Positions 18,738 to 27,977 are shown, counted from the first letter of the stretch. The stretch is 36,027 nt of DNA from Acidobacteriota bacterium (GCA_019242475.1 JAFAVK010000132.1:1-36027); one strand, 5' to 3'. The notes: generated by a model from the sequence alone, not told the origin. Translations and numbers: made by a program.

Positions 18738-20002
18738 AGCCTTCTCAACTCGAACGCGTCGAGCCAGACGTTGCCGAAGGCGGGGCAGGGCGCAGAGGCG
18801 CAGGGGCGCCGTTTGAGCGCGACGCGCACCGCGCCCGAGGGCGGCGCCGTGAAGTCGAGCGCGAACTCCTGCCAGCCGTCCGTGGACGGCGGGAGCGTGG
18901 CGATCTGCGCCAAAGACTCGCCCGACTTCGCCGCGGAGACGACCTCGACGAACGGCGGCCCGCCCGTCACCAGCCCCTTCGTGCGCGCCGCGAACGTGAG
19001 GCGGTAGCGCGCGCCCGGCTCGACCACGACGAGCCGCGAGACGGGCGGCCGCGAGGGCTCGGAGTTGCCCGCGTACTCGACCTTCAAACTGTGCGCGCCC
19101 TCGCGCGGCGAGTCGTCGTCGAGCGAGAGCTTGACGTTCTGCCCGGCCAGCGCGAAACGCCACCCGAAGCCCTCCTCGTCGGAGCGCACCTCGCCCTCGA
19201 ACCCGCCGTCGCTCAGCGTCCCGACCGCGCCGCGCCCTTCAGACCAGACCCCGTAGGCGTCTGCGAAACGCTCCGCCGCGACCAAGTCCTTGACGAGCGT
19301 TCTGCGCGCCTCGTCGGTGAGGCGCGCGCCCGACCCGCTCAGGAGTTCCAGGCCCGCGCCCGGCTCGCCCTCTTTGATTAAGAACCCGACGAGGGCCAGC
19401 GTCTCTTCGGGCGTGCGCGGGTTCACGTCGCGCACGAGCGCGCGCGGGTCGTGGCCCGAAGCCTGCCAGAGCGTCTGGACGAGGTTGGGGTAGAGTCGCG
19501 GGTCGCTCTCGGCCGCGCGCCGAAGCTCCGCGACGGCCTCCTCGCGCGAGCCCGCCCGCAGCAGCGCGTTCCCCAACTGCCAGCGCGGCCGCCCGTAGAA
19601 GGGCGCGAGCGCGACGGCCCGGCGGAAGGCTTCGAGCGCGCCCGCCGTGTCGCCCGTCTCTTCACGCGTCTTCCCCAGCTCGTCCCAGATGACGTAGTCC
19701 CTGGGGCGCAGGCGCAAAGCCTCTTCGTAGGCAGGGGCCGCGCCCGCGTAGTCGCCGGAGTCGGCCAGGACGTTCCCGCGCGCGTAGTGCGCTTCAGGGT
19801 CGGAGGGCGCGAGCGCGACCGCAGCGTCGGCCGCCTCCTTTGAATCGGCCCTGCCCGCGTAGTCGGACACCACCCGCGAAGCCCCCGCGCGCACGGCCGT
19901 CCACGCGCACCAGAGGAAGAGCGCCGAGCAGGCGAGCGCAACTCCCGCGCGCAACGGAACCGCGACGTAACGCGTCTCTTGTGTCGGTTGGTCGGCGGGC
20001 AA
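18728..20002 (-). CDS. Membrane-anchored TPR protein with C-terminal carbohydrate-binding-like domain
   Basis: The product is 424 residues. An N-terminal transmembrane helix (about 17-38) is followed by at least three TPR units (about 60-175; for example P-E-A-H-Y-A-R-G-N-V-L-A-D-S-G-D-Y-A-G-A). A further helical region leads to a C-terminal beta-sandwich (about 255-420; D-G-G-F-E-G-E-V, then W-Q-E-F-A-L-D-F, then V-W-L-D-A-F-E-L) that resembles galactose-binding/CBM4_9-like modules. TPR proteins of this kind often accompany O-antigen ligase or exopolysaccharide genes and hold assembly partners together. Here the ligase-like gene lies one gene upstream. The protein is probably periplasmic, tethered to the inner membrane. 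Its gene follows the FecR-like gene but is separated from it by an intrinsic terminator (20016-20055). Confidence 0.8.
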   Translation of the reverse strand: MPADQPTQETRYVAVPLRAGVALACSALFLWCAWTAVRAGASRVVSDYAGRADSKEAADAAVALAPSDPEAHYARGNVLADSGDYAGAAPAYEEALRLRPRDYVIWDELGKTREETGDTAGALEAFRRAVALAPFYGRPRWQLGNALLRAGSREEAVAELRRAAESDPRLYPNLVQTLWQASGHDPRALVRDVNPRTPEETLALVGFLIKEGEPGAGLELLSGSGARLTDEARRTLVKDLVAAERFADAYGVWSEGRGAVGTLSDGGFEGEVRSDEEGFGWRFALAGQNVKLSLDDDSPREGAHSLKVEYAGNSEPSRPPVSRLVVVEPGARYRLTFAARTKGLVTGGPPFVEVVSAAKSGESLAQIATLPPSTDGWQEFALDFTAPPSGAVRVALKRRPCASAPCPAFGNVWLDAFELRRLSQ

Positions 20003-20015
20003 GGTGGATAGTTGG

Positions 20016-20055
20016 AAAAAAGTTGTGCCCTCAGAAGTCTACGTTCTGAGGGCAC
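20016..20055 (-). terminator. Intrinsic terminator of the FecR-like gene
   Basis: A perfect 12-bp stem, GTGCCCTCAGAA (20025-20036) with TTCTGAGGGCAC (20044-20055), has a 7-nt loop. On the minus strand it is followed by AAC and then six Ts (20021-20016). This is the cleanest Rho-independent terminator in the window. It lies about 40 nt past the stop at 20096 and just upstream of the TPR gene start. Confidence 0.85.
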
Positions 20056-20095
20056 GGGAAGCCGGGTGAAATTCCGTAACGGGCGCAGGCGAACT

Positions 20096-20839
20096 CTAGT
20101 CGCGGCACTCGTCGTTGCGCCCGCGCGGGGTGCCGGGGCTCGGGTTGGGGCCGCGGCGGCAGGGCGTGCTGATCACTCTGTTCGCGACGACGGCGAAGGT
20201 TCCCACGGTCGCCGCCGTGAGCGCGAGGGCCGTGGCGGTCCCGAGCCCGCCGCCGGCGCCGGCCGCCGTCGCGGCAGCCGTGCCCGCGCCCGCGCCCGCA
20301 CCGGTCGCACCCGCGCCGGCCGCAGCCGCCGCGCCCTGCCCGACGATGGGCGCCGCGCCCGGCGTCGTCGAGGAGCAAACGTCGATAACGCCGCCCTGGT
20401 CGCCCTCGGTGCGCTGCGTCGAGCCGCCGGACTCCACGCTGCCGACGTTGCCGCGGTTGGCCGTCAGGATGACGCAGCCCGAGACGAGCACGACGTTGAC
20501 CTTGCCGCTCTCGAACGAGAGCGTCAGGTTCGTGTTCGGCGCGATGTCCACGCGGCCGATGCCCGGCAGGTTGACCGTGGCGCCGACGCCTTCGGGCGTC
20601 TGGATCGACTGCCCCGAGAAGACCGTATCGCCTGACTTGGCGCTGGTGCCGTTGACGGTGACGGCCTTGTTGCCCCTCGTCGTCAGACGCCCCTGGCTGC
20701 CGCCCTGCGCCGCGGTCGCCTTCGCGACGAGGCGGGCGGAGGCCGCCTGCACCAGCCCCGCGCTCAGGCAGACGTGCGTGACAGCCAGCGCGAGGCAGAA
20801 GGCGGTCGCCTTTACGATCCTGCTCTTGACGGTGATCAT
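20096..20839 (-). CDS. FecR-domain secreted protein
   Basis: The product is 247 residues with a signal peptide (about 1-32). A FecR-like beta domain follows (about 45-140), recognisable by A-V-T-V-N-G-T-S-A-K-S-G-D-T-V-F-S-G, then T-P-E-G-V-G-A-T-V-N-L, and D-I-A-P-N-T-N-L-T-L. A long Ala/Gly-rich linker (about 160-205), one hydrophobic segment (A-T-A-L-A-L-T-A-A-T-V-G-T-F) and a short basic, cysteine-containing tail complete it. FecR domains occur both in iron-signalling anti-sigma regulators and in free-standing envelope or polysaccharide-associated proteins. No sigma factor gene is adjacent, so the second type is more likely. It has its own promoter (20920-20948) and terminator (20016-20055), making it a single-gene transcript inside a polysaccharide region. 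Confidence 0.8.
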   Translation of the reverse strand: MITVKSRIVKATAFCLALAVTHVCLSAGLVQAASARLVAKATAAQGGSQGRLTTRGNKAVTVNGTSAKSGDTVFSGQSIQTPEGVGATVNLPGIGRVDIAPNTNLTLSFESGKVNVVLVSGCVILTANRGNVGSVESGGSTQRTEGDQGGVIDVCSSTTPGAAPIVGQGAAAAAGAGATGAGAGAGTAAATAAGAGGGLGTATALALTAATVGTFAVVANRVISTPCRRGPNPSPGTPRGRNDECRD

Positions 20840-20919
20840 GGCCTTTGTCCTGTCGAGGCTTCTAAAACTTTCGCGGCTGCGGGCTGTTCAGACACGACGC
20901 CCGAGGCTAAAACACGTCG

Positions 20920-20948
20920 AGTCTAGTCTCTCGAACATTCACGGTCAA
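20920..20948 (-). promoter_or_regulatory. Sigma-70-like promoter for the FecR-like gene
   Basis: On the minus strand TTGACC (20943-20948) and TAGACT (20920-20925) are separated by exactly 17 nt. Transcription would start near 20913, leaving a leader of about 75 nt. The -35 box lies just after the stop codon of the O-antigen ligase-like gene. Confidence 0.6.
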
Positions 20949-20950
20949 TA

Positions 20951-22288
20951 CTAATAAGGGCTAGTTTTTTGGCCGGTTAAGGGGTGCGAGGCCGTGGCCG
21001 CGGCCGTCAGCGCCAGCGCCGCGAAGGCGTTCGAGGGCACGTGGAGGCCGAACTCGACGAGGCTGTGGACGGCAACGCCGCAGAGCCCCGTCAGCGCGCC
21101 CAGGCAGGCCGCGCGCGCGAAGGGACTCCCCGCGCGCAGACGCGGCGCGGACTGCCTGACGAGCAGCCAGAGGAAGGCGAGCACGACGGCGGCGCCGAAG
21201 ACACCGCCCGAGGCGAGCACCTCAAGGTAGTCGTTGTGCGCCTGCTGCGGGACGAGGCCGCCCGAGCCCTCGTGCCGTTCGCTGACGGCGACCCAGTAGC
21301 CGCCGAAGCCGACGCCCGCGAGCGGGTGCGCCGCGAACGTCCGCCACGTCGCGGCCCAGATGTCCTTCCGCCCCGCGTGCGTCGCGTCGGTCGTCCCCGC
21401 CGTCACCTCCTCGCCGACCGACGCCACGCGGTCGGCGACCGCGTCGCCGCCGAGCCAGACCATCCCGACCACTATCGTCAGGAGCAGCGCGAAGACGAGC
21501 CCGGCGCGCGCGGCCTTCGAGCCCGCGACGCGGTCGAGCGCGGAGGGCGTCCGCTTAAGATCACTCGCGCGGGTCACGCCGAAGGAGGCGCCGAGGAAGA
21601 TGACCTGACAGAGCATCGCCAGGATGCCGCCGCGCGAGTTCGCGAGCACGAGCGCCGCCCAGAGCGGGAGCGCGAGCGCCAGCGGCACGAGCGCCTTCGC
21701 CCGCGCCACGCCCCGCCCCGCGACGAGCCCGAGCAGCACGCCCAGGGCCATCTCCGCCAGGTACGCGAAGTGGTTCTTGTTGATGAACTGCGCGTAGCCG
21801 GTGTTCGTGCGCAAGGCGGCGAGCAGGAAGCCCTCCTCGCCGCGCTGCGCCGTCTGCCGCACGATGCCGAAGAGCGCGGAGGCCAGCCCCGCCAAGACCA
21901 CCGCGTAGAGGAGCGCGCGCAGCCGCCGCTCGGTGTCTGCGTAACGCAGGAGGAGCGCGAGGTAGGTGGTGTAGGTGAAGAGCAGGAGCGCGACGAGGCG
22001 CGTCTCGTAAGGGTCGTAGCTGACGGCGCCGCCGCCGAGGTCGAGCGACTGAAGCAGGGCGTAGGCGGCGAGCGCGAGGCCGGGCAGAACGAGCGCGTGC
22101 GCGCGCGACACACGGCGCCCCGAGAGCGCGCCCTCCAAGGCCGAGAGCGCCGCGAGGAGGAAGACCGACGCCTCGAAGAGCGCCGTCCAGAGCGGCTCGA
22201 CCGAGCCGTAAGGGACGGACGAGAGCGGGACGACGGCGACGAGCCCCGCGAAGATGAGCGCCGGCAGGAGCGTCCCGGGTCTAGACAT
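20951..22288 (-). CDS. O-antigen ligase/polymerase-family membrane protein (Wzy_C)
   Basis: The product is 445 residues with about 11-12 hydrophobic helices and one large periplasmic loop (about 270-345). Typical Wzy_C/WaaL signals are present: R-G-G-I-L-A around 210, R-K-D-I-W-A-A-T-W, A-H-P-L-A-G-V-G-F-G-G-Y-W, and Q-Q-A-H-N-D-Y-L-E-V-L-A-S-G-G. The family transfers or polymerises lipid-linked glycans at the periplasmic face. Which of ligase, polymerase or protein O-glycosyltransferase it is cannot be told from sequence. The ATG at 22288 lies 1 nt after the stop of the GH43 gene (TAACATG), indicating an operon with coupled translation. Confidence 0.88.
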   Translation of the reverse strand: MSRPGTLLPALIFAGLVAVVPLSSVPYGSVEPLWTALFEASVFLLAALSALEGALSGRRVSRAHALVLPGLALAAYALLQSLDLGGGAVSYDPYETRLVALLLFTYTTYLALLLRYADTERRLRALLYAVVLAGLASALFGIVRQTAQRGEEGFLLAALRTNTGYAQFINKNHFAYLAEMALGVLLGLVAGRGVARAKALVPLALALPLWAALVLANSRGGILAMLCQVIFLGASFGVTRASDLKRTPSALDRVAGSKAARAGLVFALLLTIVVGMVWLGGDAVADRVASVGEEVTAGTTDATHAGRKDIWAATWRTFAAHPLAGVGFGGYWVAVSERHEGSGGLVPQQAHNDYLEVLASGGVFGAAVVLAFLWLLVRQSAPRLRAGSPFARAACLGALTGLCGVAVHSLVEFGLHVPSNAFAALALTAAATASHPLTGQKTSPY

Positions 22289-22289
22289 G

Positions 22290-23390
22290 TTAGGGAACGG
22301 GCTGCGGGGTGTAGGTCGGGCCGCGGAGGCGCGGGCCTTGCGGCGTCCAGTCGAGGCGGTCGAGGCAGAGCTGGCGCACCTTCATCGACGCGTCCCAGGC
22401 GTGGTAGACGAAGTAATCGGTCTTGCCGTCCGGCCCCTTGACGATGCAGTGGTGGCCGGGGCCGCGGACGTGGCCGGGGATGCCTTTCAGCACACGCGCC
22501 TCGGCGCCCTGCCCGGTGTAGGGGCCTGTGACTTTCTCGGCGACGGCATAGTCCACGCCGTAGTTGGGCGTCTGCCAGTTCGAGCCGCTGTAGAAGCAGT
22601 AGTAGCGGCCGCCGTGCTCGCGCACGAAGGGGCCTTCGATGGTGTGCCAGTCGAAGGTCTGGCCGTAGACCTCCATCCGCCGGTGCGCCTCGTAGAGCGT
22701 CCAGGGGTAGCGCGCGCGCAAGACCACCTTGCACTCGCCCGCCAGCTTCGTCATGTTTACAAGTCTATCCACGACGATGGCCGTGCCGGGGTGCGCGCCG
22801 CCTTCGGTGTTCGGGAAGTTGCGCGCGTAGAACATGTACCAGCGGCCGTCCGCGTCTTTGAAGGGGTGCGGGTCTATCGTGAAGCGGTTGTTCTCGCAGT
22901 CGAGGAGTTTGAGCCCCGCGTCTTTGTAAGGCCCTTCGGGCCGGCTGCTCTTGGCGACGCGCAGCTCGAACTTCTCCTCCTCCTTGCCGCCCATGGCGTA
23001 GTAGAGGTAGAAGGTGCCGCCCTCGTAGGCGACCTCGGGCGCCCAGAACTGATAGTCCCTGTCGGCGGTCGGCTCCGCGAGCGCGCCGCCGAGTTCTTGC
23101 CAGTTGACGAGGTCGTTCGAGCGCAGCAGCGTGAAGATGCGGCCATCGCCTTTGCGCTCGCCGCCCGTCGTGCCGAAGGCGTAGTAGACGCCTTGGTGCC
23201 GGAGCACGAAGGGGTCGGGCATCGAGCCCTCGTAGACGGGGTTCGTGTACGTCTTCGGCGCGTAAGGTGAAGCGGCCGCCTCGGCGCCGACTAATCCGCC
23301 GCGGGCGAGCGCGACGGCGGCGCCCGCGCCCGCCGTCAAACGTCGCATGAATGCCCTGCGCGAAACGTGTGTCGCGTCCGGCCCCGGCAT
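22290..23390 (-). CDS. Tat-exported glycoside hydrolase family 43 enzyme
   Basis: The product is 366 residues. The N-terminus carries a twin-arginine signal (S-R-R-A-F-M, residues 10-15) with an Ala-rich core, which supports the ATG at 23390 over the internal Met 15. The five-bladed GH43 propeller shows the expected acids: D59 in M-P-D-P-F-V-L (base), D173 in I-D-P-H-P-F (pKa modulator) and E252 in I-E-G-P-F (acid). GH43 enzymes act mainly on arabinosides and xylosides; related GH117-like families act on galactans. Substrate cannot be set from sequence. The gene ends 1 nt before the O-antigen ligase-like gene, an unusual pairing of a hydrolase with a glycan ligase. The protein should be periplasmic or extracellular. 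Confidence 0.9.
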   Translation of the reverse strand: MPGPDATHVSRRAFMRRLTAGAGAAVALARGGLVGAEAAASPYAPKTYTNPVYEGSMPDPFVLRHQGVYYAFGTTGGERKGDGRIFTLLRSNDLVNWQELGGALAEPTADRDYQFWAPEVAYEGGTFYLYYAMGGKEEEKFELRVAKSSRPEGPYKDAGLKLLDCENNRFTIDPHPFKDADGRWYMFYARNFPNTEGGAHPGTAIVVDRLVNMTKLAGECKVVLRARYPWTLYEAHRRMEVYGQTFDWHTIEGPFVREHGGRYYCFYSGSNWQTPNYGVDYAVAEKVTGPYTGQGAEARVLKGIPGHVRGPGHHCIVKGPDGKTDYFVYHAWDASMKVRQLCLDRLDWTPQGPRLRGPTYTPQPVP

Positions 23391-23529
23391 ACTTGAGATT
23401 GTCTCCTCCGAGGGTTCGACTCGTCGCGGCGCATTTTACAACACGTCCCCGCGGCCGTGCGCAAAGAAACAAAGAAAGTGTGGAGCGAACGGGGGCGCGG
23501 CGATACAATGCGGGCAGAAAGGAGAGGCG

Positions 23530-24051
23530 ATGCCGGTTGAAGGTTTGACGATACGTCGCGCGGAGCCCGAAGACTCAGGGGCGCTCTACGAGATGTTCAT
23601 CAGTCCGAAGCTCTACGCGAACACGCTACAGCTTCCTTACCCTTCGCGCGAGGCTTGGCGACAAAGGCTCTCGGAGCCGGGCGACGGCACGCACAACCTC
23701 GTCGCCGTCGTGGACGGCCGCGTTGTCGGCATGTTCGGACTGCACGCCTTCCCGAGGCCGCGCAGGCAGCACGCCGGGGCCGTCGGGATGAGCGTCCACG
23801 AAGAGTGGCAGGGCAAGGGCGTCGGCACCGCCCTGATGCGCGCCGGGCTAGACCTCGCCGACAACTGGCTCAACCTCACGCGCCTTGAGCTGGAGGTCTA
23901 CACGGACAACGAGCCGGCCATCCGCCTCTACGAGCGCTTCGGCTTCGAGCGCGAGGGGCTGCTGCGCCGGCACGCCTACCGCGACGGCCGCTTCGTGGAC
24001 GCCTACGTGATGGCCCGCCTGCGGGCGCCCGCCGCGACCGGCTCACCTTGA
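23530..24051 (+). CDS. GNAT N-acetyltransferase, YhhY/AaaT-like
   Basis: The ATG at 23530 has an ideal GGAGAGG ribosome site and gives 173 residues. Features match E. coli YhhY (AaaT), an L-phenylalanine/L-methionine N-acetyltransferase: Y-A-N-T-L-Q-L-P-Y-P-S near 30, acetyl-CoA loop Q-G-K-G-V-G-T-A (about 99-106), D-N-W-L-N-L-T-R-L-E-L, then D-N-E-P-A-I-R-L-Y-E-R-F-G-F-E and a terminal V-D-A-Y-V-M-A-R. The frame extends upstream to 23347, but that part overlaps the start of the divergent GH43 gene and has no ribosome site. A TACAAT -10-like box at 23504-23509 would give a very short leader. It lies 42 nt before the DUF433 gene. Substrate inference is by similarity only. Confidence 0.88.
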   Translation: MPVEGLTIRRAEPEDSGALYEMFISPKLYANTLQLPYPSREAWRQRLSEPGDGTHNLVAVVDGRVVGMFGLHAFPRPRRQHAGAVGMSVHEEWQGKGVGTALMRAGLDLADNWLNLTRLELEVYTDNEPAIRLYERFGFEREGLLRRHAYRDGRFVDAYVMARLRAPAATGSP

Positions 24052-24093
24052 AACCCGCTTGCTCCCTCGGAGCGACAGGAGTATTTTGCGTCC

Positions 24094-24324
24094 ATGCTGG
24101 ACTGGTCTTCATGCACTGCTGTCGAGCGTGATCCTGAAAGGGTCAGCGGCTCGTGGGTCTTCCGCGGCACCCGCATCCCCGTCGTCGCGTTGTTCGAGAA
24201 CCTTGAGGGCGGCGCGTCGATAGAGGATTTCTTGTCGTGGTTCCCGGGTGTCAACCGCACGCAGGTGGAGGCCGTGCTCGAATACACCATCCGGAGCCTA
24301 CAGACGGGCCGCCAGGCGGCCTAG
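24094..24324 (+). CDS. DUF433 antitoxin
   Basis: This 76-residue protein has the DUF433 pattern: R-V-S-G-S-W-V-F-R-G-T-R-I-P-V, then L-F-E-N-L-E-G-G-A-S-I-E-D-F-L-S-W-F-P-G-V, and a C-terminal helix. DUF433 proteins are winged-helix-like antitoxins commonly paired with PIN-like toxins, and they probably autoregulate their operon. A CAGGAG ribosome site precedes the ATG. The stop is 2 nt before the toxin start at 24327, the usual tight type II arrangement. It follows the acetyltransferase by 42 nt and could be cotranscribed with it. Confidence 0.88.
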   Translation: MLDWSSCTAVERDPERVSGSWVFRGTRIPVVALFENLEGGASIEDFLSWFPGVNRTQVEAVLEYTIRSLQTGRQAA

Positions 24325-24326
24325 TG

Positions 24327-24647
24327 ATGAAAATTCTATTCGACCAGGGGACGCCCGTTCCTTTACGGCATCACCTGTCGCCTCACACCGTCGAGACGGC
24401 CTACGAGAAAGGTTGGAGCGACTTCAAGAACGGCGACCTGCTCGCCCGCGCCGAGGCCGAAGGGTTCGACACCCTCATCACCACAGATCAGAATCTTCGT
24501 CACCAACAGAACCTGGCGGGCCGGCGGATTGGCGTGGTCGTGCTGATGACGACAAACTGGCCGCGCATAAGAGGGCAACTCCTCTTAGTCGTCCAGGCGT
24601 TGGATGCCTCACGCCCCGGCAGCTATGAAGAAGTCGTCTTCCCCTGA
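24327..24647 (+). CDS. DUF5615 PIN-like toxin
   Basis: The product is 106 residues from the ATG at 24327. It shows the DUF5615 PIN-like pattern: M-K-I-L-F-D-Q-G-T-P (first acidic residue D6), L-R-H-H-L, a G-W-S-D-F-K-N-G-D-L-L core, then F-D-T-L-I-T-T-D-Q-N-L (second acid) and a T-N-W-P motif. These proteins are predicted ribonucleases inhibited by the DUF433 partner encoded immediately upstream. All key residues appear intact, so the module may be functional. It is followed after 39 nt by 21-nt array 3. Confidence 0.88.
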   Translation: MKILFDQGTPVPLRHHLSPHTVETAYEKGWSDFKNGDLLARAEAEGFDTLITTDQNLRHQQNLAGRRIGVVVLMTTNWPRIRGQLLLVVQALDASRPGSYEEVVFP

Positions 24648-24686
24648 GCGCCAGCCGGGTGTCTCGCGAGGAACGCGCGCGGCGTA

Positions 24687-24875
24687 GTGAGACGAGTCCG
24701 TCTGGCCGCAAAACGGACTCGTCTCGCGGTTAGACAGACTTATCTCATCATAAAACTAATCGGTATTGCGGCTAGACACGCTTGCTTAGCGGCTAGACAG
24801 ACTTGTTTAGCCACAAAACAAGTCTGTTTTATGACGAAACGAGTCCGTCTCGTCGCAGTCCTGGTTAGAATAAAG
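24687..24875. repeat. 21-nt tandem array 3 (9 units)
   Basis: Nine consecutive 21-nt units show no indels. Units contain AGAC.GACTTGTTTAG-type sequence, unlike arrays 1 and 2. Neighbouring units are inverted copies: a 13-bp stem formed by units 1-2 (GAGACGAGTCCGT with ACGGACTCGTCTC) and an 11-bp stem by units 6-7 (CAGACTTGTTT with AAACAAGTCTG). The ninth unit is the most degenerate. The array fills the gap between the PIN-like toxin (+) and zwf (-), two convergent genes. In one frame it would read as heptapeptides such as R-L-A-A-K-R-T. Confidence 0.88.
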
Positions 24876-24885
24876 GCCGCATTTA

Positions 24886-24907
24886 CGCGAATTTATGTCG
24901 ATTCGCG
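24886..24907 (-). terminator. Hairpin downstream of zwf
   Basis: CGCGAAT (24886-24892) and ATTCGCG (24901-24907) form a 7-bp stem with an 8-nt loop about 20 nt past the zwf stop. No strong T tract follows on the minus strand (it reads TAAATGCGG). A modest terminator candidate. Confidence 0.45.
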
Positions 24908-24927
24908 GCGGCGGCGTCCGGTCGGAT

Positions 24928-26325
<1,398 letters not shown>

Positions 26326-26370
26326 CGACTTTCCCCCTTTTCGTGCCGAGCCCTTACTTATCTGAAGCGT

Positions 26371-26406
26371 GTGCGTAAAGCGCCGCTCCGCGGCGGACTT
26401 ACGCAC
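26371..26406 (-). terminator. Hairpin between the ABC permease gene and zwf
   Basis: GTGCGTAA (26371-26378) pairs with TTACGCAC (26399-26406), and an inner stem CGCCGC/GCGGCG closes a TCC loop. It starts 9 nt past the permease stop and 46 nt before the zwf start. No T tract follows, so read-through into zwf is possible. Confidence 0.5.
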
Positions 26407-26415
26407 GGCCTTCGC

Positions 26416-27162
26416 TTATATCTCAATCTTCGAGAAGCGCCAAGCGCCGACGCCGAGCAGCAGCACCGCCACGCCCGCGAGCGCGAGGGCGTCCGTCGCC
26501 ACGCCGAAGTGCGTGACGCCGATGAGGGCGCCGCGCACGCCGTCCACGCCGTAGGTGAGCGGGTCTACGCGGGTCAGCACCGCGAGCGCCTTCGGCAAAT
26601 TCGTCAGCGGGTAGAGCGCGCCCGAGAGGAAGAAGATCGGCATCACCATGAAGTTCATCACGAGCTGGAAGCCCTGCATGTCCTTCAGGGTCGAGCCGAT
26701 GGCCGTCCCCAGCGCCGCGAAGACGACCGCCGTCAAGACCAGCACCGCGAGCGCTACGGGCAATGCCAACCAACTCATGGGGCGGAAGCCCGCGATTAAA
26801 CTGACGGCGAAGATGAGCAGCCCTTGCAGCGTCGCCACCGTCGCGCCGCCGAGCGTCCGGCCCGCCATGATCCAGAGGCGCGGGACGGGCGCGACGAGCG
26901 TCTCCTTCAAAAACCCGAACTGCCTGTCCCACAAGAGCGCGATGCCCGAGAACATCGAGGAGAAGAGCACCGTCATGTTGATGACGCCCGGCGCCATGAA
27001 CTGGAGGTAGCTCCCCTCGCCCGCCTTCTGGAAGATCGGGCCGAGCCCGAAGCCGAGCACGCCGAGGTACATGATCGGCGAGCCCAGAGACGCGACGAGC
27101 TGCGTGCGCGAGCGCAGGTACTTCTTCACCTCGCGCAGCCAGAGAATGTAGACGACTCTCAT
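26416..27162 (-). CDS. ABC-2 type permease (DrrB-like)
   Basis: The ATG at 27162 gives 248 residues with six hydrophobic segments and the ABC2_membrane pattern. It begins R-E-V-K-K-Y-L-R-S-R before the first helix, and includes P-G-V-I-N-M-T-V-L-F-S-S-M-F-S-G in the middle and F-F-L-S-G-A-L-Y-P-L-T-N-L-P before the last pair of helices. It should form the membrane half of an exporter with the ATPase gene upstream; start and stop overlap as ATGA. DrrAB-type exporters move drugs, lipids or polysaccharides, and the cargo here is unknown. The frame extends upstream within the ATPase gene but that part is a shadow reading. Confidence 0.9.
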   Translation of the reverse strand: MRVVYILWLREVKKYLRSRTQLVASLGSPIMYLGVLGFGLGPIFQKAGEGSYLQFMAPGVINMTVLFSSMFSGIALLWDRQFGFLKETLVAPVPRLWIMAGRTLGGATVATLQGLLIFAVSLIAGFRPMSWLALPVALAVLVLTAVVFAALGTAIGSTLKDMQGFQLVMNFMVMPIFFLSGALYPLTNLPKALAVLTRVDPLTYGVDGVRGALIGVTHFGVATDALALAGVAVLLLGVGAWRFSKIEI

Positions 27163-27977
27163 CGCTGCCTGCCACTCCACATCCGGGCCATCTGCCGCAT
27201 CTGGTCGGCGGAGCCCGCGGTCTCGTCCCTGATGGTCGTGCCCGTCAGCGCGAGGAACGCGCCTTCGAGCGAGTCGGTCTGCGTCCGCTCCTTCAGCTCG
27301 GCGGGCGAGCCCGTCGCCACGATGCGCCCGTGGTCGATGACGGCGATGCGGTCGGCCACGCGCTCGGCCTCGTCCATGTAGTGCGTCGTGAGGAAGACCG
27401 TCACGCCGTCCGACTCGTTCAGCTTCTTGACGTGCGTCCACATCTGGTTGCGGCTCTGCGGGTCTAAGCCAAGGGTCGGCTCGTCTAAGAAAAGAACCTT
27501 CGGCGTGTGCAAAAGCCCGCGCGCGATCTCAAGCCGCCGGCGCATCCCGCCCGAGAAGGTCTTGACGAGAGAGTCGCGCCGCTCCCACAGTTCGAAGAGC
27601 TTCAACAGCTCTTCGGCCCGCTCGCGCCGAACCTTGCGCGGCACGCCGTAGAGCACGCCGTGAATCTCAAGGTTCTCCCACGCGGTCAAATCCTGGTCGA
27701 GGCTCGGGTCTTGGAAGACGACGCCGAAGCGCTTCCGCACCTCGTCGCGCCTGACCACGGGGTCGAGCCCGTCCAGCTCGACGCGGCCGCTCGTCGGCCG
27801 GAGCAGGGTCGTGAGCATCTTGATGGTCGTCGTCTTCCCCGCCCCGTTCGGCCCGAGGAAGGCGAAGACCTCGCCGCGGCTCACCTCGAATGACACGTCG
27901 TCCACGGCCGCCACCTCGCCGAAACGCTTCACGAGATTCTGAACTTTAATCAACGCACGCCCTCCCGTGGCGCCCAT
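27159..27977 (-). CDS. ABC transporter ATPase (DrrA-like)
   Basis: From the ATG at 27977 the product is 272 residues. It has Walker A G-P-N-G-A-G-K-T-T, the Q-loop F-Q-D-P-S-L-D, signature F-S-G-G-M-R-R-R, Walker B V-L-F-L-D-E-P-T, and the switch His in T-T-H-Y-M. The Y-M-D-E-A-E-R-V-A-D segment and C-terminal tail place it in the DrrA/CcmA-like exporter ATPase group. A TTG at 27953 has the better ribosome site (GGGAGGG) and could be the true start, shortening it by eight residues. It is the first gene of a two-gene operon with the permease. It lies downstream of the giant surface protein gene and a hairpin (28053-28088). Confidence 0.92.
   Translation of the reverse strand: MGATGGRALIKVQNLVKRFGEVAAVDDVSFEVSRGEVFAFLGPNGAGKTTTIKMLTTLLRPTSGRVELDGLDPVVRRDEVRKRFGVVFQDPSLDQDLTAWENLEIHGVLYGVPRKVRRERAEELLKLFELWERRDSLVKTFSGGMRRRLEIARGLLHTPKVLFLDEPTLGLDPQSRNQMWTHVKKLNESDGVTVFLTTHYMDEAERVADRIAVIDHGRIVATGSPAELKERTQTDSLEGAFLALTGTTIRDETAGSADQMRQMARMWSGRQR

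Noticed and set aside
26326..26406. N-terminal extension of zwf to 26406
   Set aside because: The extra residues are read from an intergenic hairpin, and the GTG at 26325 has a good ribosome site right before the dinucleotide-binding strand.
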